33,941 nucleotides of DNA from Caldilineaceae bacterium (GTDB lineage: Bacteria > Chloroflexota > Anaerolineae > Caldilineales > Caldilineaceae): assembly GCA_022821585.1 (NCBI GenBank), contig JAJEDI010000101.1:1-33941 (forward strand), in the 5' to 3' direction. This document shows, piece by piece, positions 1-6,803 of this stretch (its first letter is position 1; each line of letters begins with the position of its first letter). The notes below the pieces were generated by a model, which was not told where the DNA came from, ran no database searches, and worked only from the letters and a program-made list of their open reading frames with translations. Both the position numbers and the translations under genes were made by a program.

Positions 1-48
1 TCTCCTGGTTCTGTTCCCTTTCTTGTTTCCGCCTGTTTATGCGCCGTA

Positions 49-69
49 ATTTAATATTAATTATTAAAT
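49..69. repeat. AT-rich inverted repeat
   Basis: Arms ATTTAATA (49-56) and TATTAAAT (62-69) are perfect reverse complements around a 5-base centre. The patch stands out in an otherwise GC-rich sequence. It could be a protein-binding site or the AT-rich remnant of an element boundary; no gene is clearly attached to it. Confidence 0.4.
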
Positions 70-100
70 ATTGACTAATAACCTCTGCTGTTGTGGGGGG

Positions 101-175
101 TGGGGCTTTTTGGGCCCTCCTTTGTGGGGGGGCTCCGCCCCCGCAACGCCCCCTCTCCTACAACATCCCTCGCCG
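101..175. repeat. GC-rich dispersed intergenic repeat, copy 1
   Basis: This stretch (a GGGCCCTCC block, a G-run, then CCGCCCCCGCAACGCCCC and CTCTCCTA) recurs at about 23441-23520 with few changes. The facing G and C runs can form a strong stem. Open frames across 64-519 are driven by this low-complexity sequence and are not credible genes. The rest of 1-515 holds a second dispersed repeat (381-430), a degenerate trace of the GTAGGGGC hairpin near 252-292, and nothing else recognisable. Confidence 0.6.
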
Positions 176-380
176 ACCTGGTGTCGATATTCGTAAGAGG
201 TGCCCAATCGAAGGTGTCTGGCCACACCACGTCCCGCCGGTCCCATCAGGTCCCCGTACGTGCCGGCCCTGTACCTGCCCTCGCACCCTCCCCAACTGAC
301 GGACTCCACCCTACGGCCAGGCCTGGCGCCTGCACTGCGTCTCGCCCAAAGACGGTAAACAGTTCCAGCCACCACTGGCA

Positions 381-430
381 CTGATTCCCCGCCAGACCGT
401 TCCCACCCCAAATCTGGGATGCACCCGCAA
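381..430. repeat. Dispersed intergenic repeat B, copy 1
   Basis: A block reading ATTCCCCGCC, GACC, CCCCAAA and CTGGGAT, then CACCC, recurs in the same order at 25644-25693 with scattered mismatches. Both copies lie in non-coding sequence. The function is unknown; the two copies indicate a mobile or recombinogenic short repeat. Confidence 0.5.
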
Positions 431-515
431 GTTAAAGCATCTCCCACTGCCCTGCACCTATGGCAGTTCCCACGCACCGCTCTTCCCGCATCTGGCTCGA
501 ATGAAATGGAAACTA

Positions 516-935
516 TCACCCATTACTCGCCCCAACACCCAGTGCGGATACAATTTCTCTGATCCTGGTGAAGCTCGCAGATGCATAGTCGTTAGCTTCA
601 TAGCGCTGAATCTGTTGCTCCTTCAGTCCAAGGCGGTCAGCCAAGCCCCGCTGACTGAGCCCGCTCGCAATGCGTGCCCTGATCAGGAGCCGGGGGAGTT
701 CCGAAATGTCCTCCAACTGCTCAAAAGCAAAATTTCCCGCCTTTAGCGCTTCATACTCCTGAATATCCCCTTCCAGGTCAGATAGCTGGCTCTGTAGCGC
801 CTCTTTCTGCACAGTAAGCAGACGTGAAGTCACTTCGGACCGATCCGGGCCGCCGGCATCAAGACTGCGCAGCGCCTTGGTAAACCTTTCTGCCTGTGCC
901 TTGGTAACTCGATACTGTCTTTCATTCTTGATCAT
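516..935 (-). CDS. XRE-family helix-turn-helix protein, probable antitoxin
   Basis: A 139-residue DNA-binding protein. Residues about 35-66 are Leu/Glu/Gln-rich and could form a coiled coil for dimerisation. Residues about 82-115 form a Cro/CI-type helix-turn-helix (ARIASGLSQRGLADRLGL, then QIQRYE). The ATG overlaps the stop of the upstream nucleotidyltransferase-like gene (ATGA, 932-935), which indicates translational coupling. Order and size suit a type II toxin-antitoxin operon in which the second gene is the antitoxin and autorepressor. The long N-terminal helical part before the HTH resembles HigA-like antitoxins that follow their toxin. The family is clear from the HTH; the antitoxin role is inferred from context. 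Confidence 0.8.
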   Translation of the reverse strand: MIKNERQYRVTKAQAERFTKALRSLDAGGPDRSEVTSRLLTVQKEALQSQLSDLEGDIQEYEALKAGNFAFEQLEDISELPRLLIRARIASGLSQRGLADRLGLKEQQIQRYEANDYASASFTRIREIVSALGVGASNG

Positions 936-1372
936 GTTAGATTTCCTAGATCTAAGGCTACGATGCCTTTCCTGGCACCCGTATCCTTATCGGTCTGAAA
1001 GAAGTCCAGGAAGACGCCTTCCTCAAAGCCGGCTATCGCCGACGACGGAAATAGCTCACCGCCGTACTTGGCTTTCTGAGCAGCGCGTCCGTCTGCAAAT
1101 GTCAGCAGTATGGGGTCGAGCCTCTCCAGATCCACACCCGCCTCCTCCCAGCACGCGTCGAAATCTCCAGGCTCAGACTTCGATGAAACAAAGCTGCCGT
1201 CTACGTAAGCTGTAAGACAACCAGCCTGACGCAGGTTCTCAACGGCAAGTCGAAGTCCAACGAGCAATTGCCGACGCCACGGAGTTGTCCCAAATCTCTC
1301 ATGGAGTTCACCCCAGGTGGCCCAGTGAATACCCGGGGGAAGATTGCCGCCAGGACCAAATTCTGGGATCAT
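932..1372 (-). CDS. DUF6932-type nucleotidyltransferase-fold protein, candidate toxin
   Basis: A 146-residue protein with the DUF6932 look: N-terminal IPEFGPGGNLPPGIHWATW, and a later NTase signature. G59-S60 is followed nine residues on by D70-x-D72 (GDFDACW), matching the minimal nucleotidyltransferase pattern of GS, a 9-13 residue gap, then DxD. A third acid may be D123 in VFLDFFQ. Such small NTases modify tRNA, proteins or nucleotides in several toxin systems. It overlaps the downstream XRE gene by four bases. The ATG at 1372 sits about 7 bases after a good -10 element, so the mRNA is probably leaderless. The fold assignment is moderately sure; toxicity is inferred. Confidence 0.75.
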   Translation of the reverse strand: MIPEFGPGGNLPPGIHWATWGELHERFGTTPWRRQLLVGLRLAVENLRQAGCLTAYVDGSFVSSKSEPGDFDACWEEAGVDLERLDPILLTFADGRAAQKAKYGGELFPSSAIAGFEEGVFLDFFQTDKDTGARKGIVALDLGNLT

Positions 1373-1373
1373 G

Positions 1374-1419
1374 ACACAACTATATCATTGTGTTGAAATC
1401 AGGTCAAGTTCGATTGACC
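1374..1419 (-). promoter_or_regulatory. Leaderless promoter and double operator of the NTase-XRE operon
   Basis: On the minus strand a -35 element TTGACC (1402-1407) and a -10 element TATAGT (1379-1384) are separated by exactly 17 bases. Transcription should start at or next to the A of the ATG (1372). Two inverted repeats overlap the promoter. ACACAA/TTGTGT (1374-1379 and 1388-1393) flanks the -10, and GGTCAA/TTGACC (1402-1407 and 1414-1419) covers the -35. This arrangement fits autorepression by the XRE protein of the operon. Confidence 0.6.
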
Positions 1420-1572
1420 AAATGGACATGCTGAGTCATGTCCCAAAAAACTGTCTTCACAATGTCGTTTCCAAATGAAACCGCGTGAATATGTCAGGGG
1501 CCGTACTGCACGCGCCAGACCATATGATGTACATTATGGCCCCAAGACAATGCCTTCCACCCGACCATCCCA

Positions 1573-1606
1573 CCGTAGGGGCACCCCTTGTGTGTGCTCT
1601 CGTGGC
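1573..1606. repeat. GTAGGGGC hairpin repeat, decayed copy
   Basis: The left arm GGGCACCC and loop CTTGT match the intact copies at 10267 and 23746, but the right arm reads GTGTGCTC and pairs imperfectly. It lies in the 376-base gap 1373-1748, which also holds the minus-strand promoter region and a plus-strand -10 element. Confidence 0.6.
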
Positions 1607-1664
1607 TTGACAATACTATGGGCCTGCAGACTTCCGGTCAGACAAACGTCAGCCACTCCTGGAA

Positions 1665-1693
1665 GTGGAGAGATAGTCAGATCCACCTATAAT
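1665..1693 (+). promoter_or_regulatory. Candidate promoter for the DUF7662-like gene
   Basis: A consensus TATAAT lies at 1688-1693, with only a weak -35 (GTGGAG, 1665-1670) at 17-base spacing. The start codon at 1749 would give a leader of about 50 bases. Confidence 0.4.
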
Positions 1694-1748
1694 GCTAAAG
1701 ATTGACCTACTCTTTCCTTTGGCGCCGACATGGAGATTGGGCATTGCG

Positions 1749-2135
1749 ATGAACAAAGAACAGCAGTACCGCCAAATGACCGCAATAGGAAAATACCACC
1801 GCCTGTACACCCACCTGCGCCGACTTCCATCCCAGGAGTGGAAAACCACCTTCAGCGAGCTCGAGTCCATCATCGGCTTCAAACTGCCCCCATCGGCCCG
1901 TCTACACCGCTCCTGGTGGTCCAATCAAACAGTGCCCGACAGCCGCAGCCCGGCGCACGCCTGGAACGCCGCCGGATGGGAGACCGCAGAGGTGGACATC
2001 GACGCCGAAGCCCTGCTCCTCCGACGCAAACCGGAGGCCTCCGTCCACAGCACTTCCCTTGCTGAAATATTGCCCGTACACTCCGCCGGAGGCTGGCCGG
2101 AAAATCTCAGCCTCAGGCGCGAGAACCTCTACTAG
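1749..2135 (+). CDS. DUF7662-like small protein
   Basis: A 128-residue protein when started at ATG 1749; an in-frame TTG lies at 1737 and a longer upstream reading at 1692 has no ribosome site. Residues about 13-80 carry the pattern KYHRLYTHLRRL, then W..TFSELESIIGFKLPPSAR.HRSWW, then AWNAAGWETAEVD. This is the signature I associate with the DUF7662 family, whose function is not established. The C-terminal third is not conserved in any way I recognise. A GGAG at 1732-1735 lies about 13 bases before the ATG, slightly far. It stands alone between accessory genes and the metal-uptake locus. Confidence 0.65.
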   Translation: MNKEQQYRQMTAIGKYHRLYTHLRRLPSQEWKTTFSELESIIGFKLPPSARLHRSWWSNQTVPDSRSPAHAWNAAGWETAEVDIDAEALLLRRKPEASVHSTSLAEILPVHSAGGWPENLSLRRENLY

Positions 2136-2349
2136 GCGAGATTCTAGCCGGTCTGCTTCCTGAAAACTCCAACGTTGCAGACTCGACGCAGCCCTCATCG
2201 AGTTGGCCGCAAGATTGGAGCAACCCCAGTTTAAAGTCCACTTGGGACCTTCCCTCTCACCTCTCTCAGCCCCCGCCAACGCCCCCAACCCGCCTCTCAC
2301 CTCCACCCCAATCCACATCCCCCAATTCGGGAACACTTACCAACTGACT

Positions 2350-2404
2350 TTGAAGGCCTGATGGAACAATGCTAGAATTGGTAGAATTCCAGAAATTAGC
2401 ATTG
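2350..2404 (+). promoter_or_regulatory. Promoter with overlapping inverted repeat upstream of the metal-binding lipoprotein
   Basis: TTGAAG (2350-2355) and TAGAAT (2373-2378) are separated by 17 bases. An 8-base inverted repeat, CAATGCTA (2367-2374) and TAGCATTG (2397-2404), overlaps the -10 and extends over the likely start point. A smaller GAATT/AATTC repeat (2375-2379, 2385-2389) nests inside it. The layout suits metal-dependent repression, possibly by the Fur-type protein encoded at 4284, but it does not match the palindrome in front of that gene. The rest of the gap 2136-2465 is pyrimidine-rich, with no gene seen. Confidence 0.5.
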
Positions 2405-2465
2405 CGGAAATATCCAGTATTCCCGCGGAGTCTGCCCCTTTTCGTCACCGAAAGGCATCGCACGC

Positions 2466-3461
2466 ATGCGCTTCTCACCTAGGATTCTCCCTCTCCTGGC
2501 GCTAATCTTCCTCCTGTCAGCCTGCGTAGAAAACACGTCGGTACCTGAGTCGGGCCGCCTCCAGGTCGTCGCCACCGTCTCCCCCATCACCAACATCGTC
2601 TACAACATCTCCGGAGACCATGTCGAACTGACCGGCCTCGTGCCCGCCGGCACCGACTCCCATACCTTCGAGCTGGCCCCCTCCGATGCAGTCACCCTGG
2701 CCGGTGCCGACCTCATCTTCATCAACGGACTCGACCTGGAGAAGTCCGCGATGCAGATGGCCGAAGCCAATCTGAAGGACGGAGGCGAAATCGTCCTCCT
2801 CGGTGAAATGGTCATCGACCCCGAAGACTACGTTTTCGATTTCTCCTTTCCCGAAGAGGCCGGCAGCCCCAATCCCCATCTGTGGACCGACCCGATCTTC
2901 GCACTCCAATACGCCGAAATCGTACGCGAAAAGCTGACCGCCCACGACCCCGAAAACGCCGAATCCTACCAGGCCAACTATGACGAGTTCGCCGCCCGCA
3001 TCGAAGCGCTCGATGCGGCCATTCAGGCCACGACCTCCAGCATCCCCGCAGAAAACCGCAAACTATACACCTATCACGACTCCTTCGCCTACTTCGCCCC
3101 CCGCTACGGCTACACGGTCCTGGGCGCCATCCAACCCGCCGACTTCTCCGAACCCTCAGGCCAGGAAGTCGCCGCCCTCATCGACCAGCTGCGCGAAGGC
3201 GGCGTACCAGCCATCTTCGGCTCGGAGGTATTCCCCTCCCCCGTCGTCGAACAGATCGGCCGCGAGGTCGGCGTCGAATTTGTCAGCACATTGAGCGACG
3301 ACGACCTCCCCGGAGATCCGGGCGACCCTGAACACTCCTACATCAGTATGATGGTGGAAAACCTCAAAACAATGGCCGAAGTCCTCGGCGGCGACCCCGC
3401 GCTGATGGATGGTCTGGAGACTGGCAACGTGCCCGGCCCCGATACTTCTGTAAACCAATAA
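2466..3461 (+). CDS. znuA: Zn/Mn ABC transporter substrate-binding lipoprotein (ZnuA/MntA type)
   Basis: A 331-residue extracytoplasmic lipoprotein that captures Zn2+ or Mn2+ for the ATPase and permease at 4996 and 5853. It has a signal peptide ending in the lipobox LSAC (Cys20). Cluster A-I/ZnuA ligands are visible: H66 in DSHTFE, H138 in NPHLWTDP, H204 in YHDSFAYF, and an acidic D278-D280 run. A histidine rather than glutamate at the third position leans towards zinc, but this does not settle the metal. The His-rich loop of some ZnuA proteins is absent; an acidic stretch (about 118-131) takes its place. Two degraded copies of its C-terminal part lie downstream. The family is certain, the metal is not. 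Confidence 0.93.
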   Translation: MRFSPRILPLLALIFLLSACVENTSVPESGRLQVVATVSPITNIVYNISGDHVELTGLVPAGTDSHTFELAPSDAVTLAGADLIFINGLDLEKSAMQMAEANLKDGGEIVLLGEMVIDPEDYVFDFSFPEEAGSPNPHLWTDPIFALQYAEIVREKLTAHDPENAESYQANYDEFAARIEALDAAIQATTSSIPAENRKLYTYHDSFAYFAPRYGYTVLGAIQPADFSEPSGQEVAALIDQLREGGVPAIFGSEVFPSPVVEQIGREVGVEFVSTLSDDDLPGDPGDPEHSYISMMVENLKTMAEVLGGDPALMDGLETGNVPGPDTSVNQ

Positions 3462-3557
3462 ATTCAGTGATTCCGAGTTACGTTGACTCCAATGTGTGCC
3501 ATGAAAACCGATATTGCACACTGGCCGAAAGTCCCATTCGGACGAAGAAGTCCCGCC

Positions 3558-4083
3558 ATGCGAAGCCCGCTCCGAACACTGCTGTCACTCCGCGTTGCTG
3601 CTCCTCATGGCCGCCTGTGTCCCCTTAATCCCCGAACAGGCCGCCGCCCAACCGCAGCAGGAACCCTTAGTCGTCGCCACCACTCGCGAAGAAAACAGCC
3701 AGCTCTACAGCTAGCACAACACAATCTCCTATTTCGCACGCCGCTACGGCTTCAATGTCCTGGGTTCGATTCAGCCGCACGACTTCTCCGAACCATCCGC
3801 ACACGACGTGGCCGCCCTCATCGACCTGCTGCGCGAACTGAAGTTGCCCGCCATCTTTGGCTCCTCCTTTACGCCTTCAACCGTTATGGAGCAGATCAGC
3901 CGCGAGGCCGACGTCCCCATCTTCATGATCGATGACGACGACCTCCCCGGTGAACCCGGTGACCCTGAACACTCCCTTCTCAATATGAAGGTGCAAAACA
4001 TTAAGACATTAGCTGAAGCGCTTGGCGGTGACCCCACATTTATGGACCACTTCGAGACCTACAACGTACCCGACAAGGAGTAG
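3558..4083 (+). pseudogene. Decayed second copy of the metal-binding lipoprotein gene
   Basis: The 5' end (ATG 3558, MRSPLRTLLSL) shifts frame near 3590 into a second signal peptide with lipobox LMAAC. The text then runs PLVVATT directly into REENSQLYS, skipping roughly 155 residues of the intact protein. A TAG at 3712-3714 replaces the Tyr before the third metal histidine. From there the frame is open to 4083 and aligns closely with residues 204-325 of the intact protein, including the DDDLPG.PGDPEHS segment. A frameshift, an internal deletion and a nonsense codon together make this a pseudogene. ATG 3808 could at most give a fragment. Confidence 0.85.
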
Positions 4084-4254
4084 AGCCATTCTGCAATAGC
4101 CGCACATCGATGCAGGAGATACGTGAAGCATTTGCAGATTTTCCCTCTTGCCGACAAGATGTTAAAGTCAGCAAGACTGACTTGGAAGCGAGTGAGCAGA
4201 TGACGGGAAACCGGCTCTGACACCACTGGTGACGTCTGTTGGCATGTGTCCTTC

Positions 4255-4268
4255 TGCGAAAATTCGCA
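4255..4268. promoter_or_regulatory. Palindrome in front of the Fur-type regulator
   Basis: TGCGAA-AA-TTCGCA is an inverted repeat with 6-base arms centred 22 bases upstream of the ATG at 4284. Position and symmetry suggest an autoregulatory Fur/Zur-type operator. The sequence is not the classical Fur or Zur box, so the assignment is inferred. Confidence 0.45.
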
Positions 4269-4283
4269 ATAACTAAAATTATC

Positions 4284-4721
4284 ATGCCCCACAACACCAC
4301 AGAGATCAATCGACAGTTACGCAAATCCGGCTACCGGGTAACACCCCAACGCCAACTCATCCTCGACGCCGTCTGTCAGCTCGGTGACCATGTCACGCCC
4401 GAAGCCGTGTACGACCATGTACACCGCATCGCGCCCACGCTGAGCCGGGCCACCGTCTACCGGGTTCTACACTTTCTGACAGAACAGCGCATCCTGGCGA
4501 TGGTGTACATGGCCGACGGCCGTCTTGCCTACGAACTGGCCGGCCCCGAGCCGCATCACCACCTCGTCTGCCGCTCCTGCGACAGCCTGCTCGAGTTGCC
4601 GCACAGCGTCTTGCGCTCCTTTCGCCGGGCGATGGATACACAATACGACTTTGAGATCGACGTCAGTCATGTCTCATTCTTTGGGCACTGCACCGACTGC
4701 CGTGACTCTGCCGGCGCCTGA
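4284..4721 (+). CDS. Fur-family metal-responsive repressor (Zur/Fur type)
   Basis: A 145-residue Fur-family DNA-binding protein. The N-terminal winged helix includes GYRVTPQRQLILDAV and LSRATVYRVLHFL, the recognition-helix signature. The dimerisation half carries HHHLVCRSC and a second pair CTDC, giving the two CxxC sites of structural zinc typical of Fur and Zur. ATG 4284 was chosen over an upstream in-frame start because homology begins at NRQLRKSGYRVT. It sits inside the metal-uptake locus, between two remnants of binding-protein genes and before the ATPase. It most likely represses this locus when the metal is plentiful. Sequence alone does not separate Zur from Fur or Mur; context favours Zn or Mn. 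Confidence 0.9.
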   Translation: MPHNTTEINRQLRKSGYRVTPQRQLILDAVCQLGDHVTPEAVYDHVHRIAPTLSRATVYRVLHFLTEQRILAMVYMADGRLAYELAGPEPHHHLVCRSCDSLLELPHSVLRSFRRAMDTQYDFEIDVSHVSFFGHCTDCRDSAGA

Positions 4722-4770
4722 CGCCAACTGTGGGGGGCACATGCCGCCAACCATCCCTGAATCGAATCGC

Positions 4771-4914
4771 AGTCTGCCCGGCGGGCCCGATGACCCCGAG
4801 CACACCTGCATCGGCATGATGGTGGAAAACTTGAGGACGCTGGCGACAACGCTCGGGGACGACCCATCCCTGATGGATGGCGTAAAGGTCGGCTACGTGC
4901 CCGACACCAAATAA
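4771..4914 (+). pseudogene. C-terminal fragment of a third metal-binding lipoprotein copy
   Basis: The translation SLPGGPDDPEH, then MMVENLRTLATTLG and DPSLMDG, aligns with the last 45 or so residues of the intact binding protein (LPGDPGDPEH, MMVENLKTMAEVLG, DPALMDG). An ATG at 4741 is in frame and would give only 57 residues, without a signal peptide or metal ligands. It is best read as the tail of a former gene between the regulator and the ATPase. Confidence 0.85.
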
Positions 4915-4944
4915 AAGGATTGAAGCAGGAGAGTAACGTGCAAA

Positions 4945-4966
4945 AGGAGAGAGGAGCCTCTCTCCT
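4945..4966. other. Purine/pyrimidine stem-loop before the ATPase gene
   Basis: AGGAGAGAG (4945-4953) pairs perfectly with CTCTCTCCT (4958-4966) around a GAGC loop. It lies 30 bases upstream of the ATPase start. A further CTCTCTCCT block (4972-4980) could pair in competition. It may modulate translation or mRNA stability in the operon, or be a purine-rich mini-repeat; a related stem occurs at 14931-14970. Confidence 0.5.
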
Positions 4967-4995
4967 CACTCCTCTCTCCTCAGAAGGAAGTCCAA

Positions 4996-5847
4996 ATGGA
5001 TCCACTAATCGAACTGAACCGCGTCGCCTTCGGCTATGGCTCCTTCAATGTCCTGGACGACATCGACCTGCACCTCCATCCCGGCCAGTTCGTTGGCCTG
5101 GTCGGTCCCAGCGGCGCTGGCAAGACCTCCCTGTTGAAGCTCATTCTGACCCTCCTCACGCCCGGAGAAGGCGAAATCCAGCGCGTGCGACCGGATCTGC
5201 GTATAACCTATGTGCCGCAGATCGAGACCGTCGACTGGAGTTTCCCCGTCACCGCCGAGGAAGTGGTCTTGATGGGCCTCGACCACCGCCGGAATATCTG
5301 GCCTTGGCCCCGCCGCCGTGAGCGCAAACGGGCGCGTGAAATCCTGGAGCGGCTGGAGATCGGCCATCTGGCACAGCGCCATATTCGCGATCTGTCAGGC
5401 GGACAGCAGCAACGCGTCTTCCTCGCCCGGGCCCTCGTCGCAGACCCCGAAGTGCTCGTGCTCGATGAACCCACCACCGGCGTCGATGTCCGCAGTGCCG
5501 AAAATATCTTCCACTGGCTCACCGTGCTTAACAAAGAGGGAATGACCATCCTGCTGACAACCCACGACCTCAACATGGCCGCCGCCCACGTACCCTGGGT
5601 CGTCTGCCTCAACCGCCGCATCGTCGCCCAGGGACCGCCGCAAGAGATATTTACCGAAGAGATTCTGAGCGATGCCTACAAAGGAAACTTTATCGTCCTC
5701 CGCCAGGACGACATGATCTTCGTCCAACAGAGGCCCCATCCCCACGGACTGAAGGAAGTGCTCCCCGACCCGGTGGAAGGGGGCCTGCCCGATCATGACA
5801 GCTTGAAAAAAACTGTTCAGCCTATTCCTGCCTCAAAGGAGGCCTGA
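4996..5847 (+). CDS. znuC: Zn/Mn ABC transporter ATP-binding protein (ZnuC/MntB type)
   Basis: A 283-residue cytoplasmic ATPase that powers metal import with the permease five bases downstream. Walker A is GPSGAGKT (37-44), the signature is LSGGQQQR (133-140), Walker B LVLDEP (154-159) and the switch histidine is H190. The Q-loop follows as YVPQ, with the VDWSFPVTAEEVV stretch typical of metal-family ATPases. A GAAGGAAG ribosome site precedes the ATG. The C-terminal extension of about 50 residues contains a small His/Pro cluster (RPHPHG) and is longer than in the core family; it may sense metal or be a simple tail. Confidence 0.93.
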   Translation: MDPLIELNRVAFGYGSFNVLDDIDLHLHPGQFVGLVGPSGAGKTSLLKLILTLLTPGEGEIQRVRPDLRITYVPQIETVDWSFPVTAEEVVLMGLDHRRNIWPWPRRRERKRAREILERLEIGHLAQRHIRDLSGGQQQRVFLARALVADPEVLVLDEPTTGVDVRSAENIFHWLTVLNKEGMTILLTTHDLNMAAAHVPWVVCLNRRIVAQGPPQEIFTEEILSDAYKGNFIVLRQDDMIFVQQRPHPHGLKEVLPDPVEGGLPDHDSLKKTVQPIPASKEA

Positions 5848-5852
5848 CCGCT

Positions 5853-6707
5853 ATGGACCTTCTGATTGCCCCGTTTCAATATGAGTTCTTCCGCAACGGT
5901 ACCATTGCTGCCGTCCTCGTCGGCGGTCTCTGCGCCCTGATCGGCGTCTACATCGTCCTGCGCGGCATGAGTTTCATCGGCCACGGCCTCTCCCACGCCG
6001 TCTTCGGCGGAGCAGTGGTCGCCTTCATCCTCCAGTTCAACTTCTACGTTGGGGCCGTCTCCTGGGGTTTTATCGCCGCCCTGCTCATCAACCAGACCGT
6101 TCGCAAAACCACAATTAGCGCCGACGCCGCCATCGGCGTCGTCACGACCGCCAGTTTCGCGCTCGGGGTCGCGCTCATCTCACGCTACCGTCGTTTCTCC
6201 CAATCCTTTGACGCCGCCCTCTTCGGCAATGTCCTCGGCGTTACCCCGATGGACATTGCCGTGATCGTCTTCGTTACCCTGGCCGCGACCTTTATGATCT
6301 TCTTCTTCTATAAGCAGCTGCTCTTCACTACGTTCAATAGCGAGGTCGCCCAGGTTTACGGGATCCCCACCTTCTGGATCGAGACCTGGTTCGCACTGAT
6401 CCTTGCGGCCGTGATCATCGCCGCAGTCCAGATCATGGGCGTAACCATGATCGGCGCCGCCCTCGTCGTTCCTCCAATCACGATCCGTCTGCTGACCGAC
6501 AGCTTTCACCGCCTGATGATCTACTCGACAATTTTGGGCGCTGTGACCGGTTTGGTCGGAATGTATCTCAGCTTCTACGTGGATGTGTCCAGCGGGGCGT
6601 CGATTGTCCTGCTGCAATCGATACTTTTCTGTATCGCTCTCTTCTACGTGGCCAAAATACGCCACAGACGCCGGCTTGTCGAAACGCCGGTCTATGGCCC
6701 CACCTGA
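5853..6707 (+). CDS. znuB: Zn/Mn ABC transporter permease (ZnuB/MntC type)
   Basis: A 284-residue integral membrane protein of the ABC-3 family with about eight hydrophobic segments. Typical landmarks are VLRGMSFIGHGLSHAVFGG (about 31-49), the DAAIGV stretch (about 90-95), and GVTMIGAALVVPP near residue 200. It forms the channel through which the metal passes. A strong AAAGGAGG ribosome site lies inside the end of the ATPase gene, and only five bases separate the two genes, so they are co-translated. Length and order are normal for the family. Confidence 0.93.
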   Translation: MDLLIAPFQYEFFRNGTIAAVLVGGLCALIGVYIVLRGMSFIGHGLSHAVFGGAVVAFILQFNFYVGAVSWGFIAALLINQTVRKTTISADAAIGVVTTASFALGVALISRYRRFSQSFDAALFGNVLGVTPMDIAVIVFVTLAATFMIFFFYKQLLFTTFNSEVAQVYGIPTFWIETWFALILAAVIIAAVQIMGVTMIGAALVVPPITIRLLTDSFHRLMIYSTILGAVTGLVGMYLSFYVDVSSGASIVLLQSILFCIALFYVAKIRHRRRLVETPVYGPT

Positions 6708-6744
6708 AGGGGTGAGCGCAGAGAGAAGGTGGCTATCGGAGGGC

Positions 6745-6773
6745 CCGTACACGAGGGGTAGACCAGTGTACGG
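6745..6773. terminator. Stem-loop between convergent genes
   Basis: CCGTACAC (6745-6752) and GTGTACGG (6766-6773) form a perfect 8-bp stem with a 13-base loop. It sits between the permease stop and the RNase III stop, where a bidirectional terminator would be expected. No T-run follows on either strand, so it may instead be a protective 3' hairpin. Confidence 0.4.
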
Positions 6774-6803
6774 AGCAGAACGCTGACGGCGGCAAAACGG
6801 CTT

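Noticed and set aside
64..519. 151-codon minus-strand open frame
   Set aside because: It spans two dispersed repeats, has low-complexity Gly/Arg/Pro composition, no ribosome site and no family resemblance.
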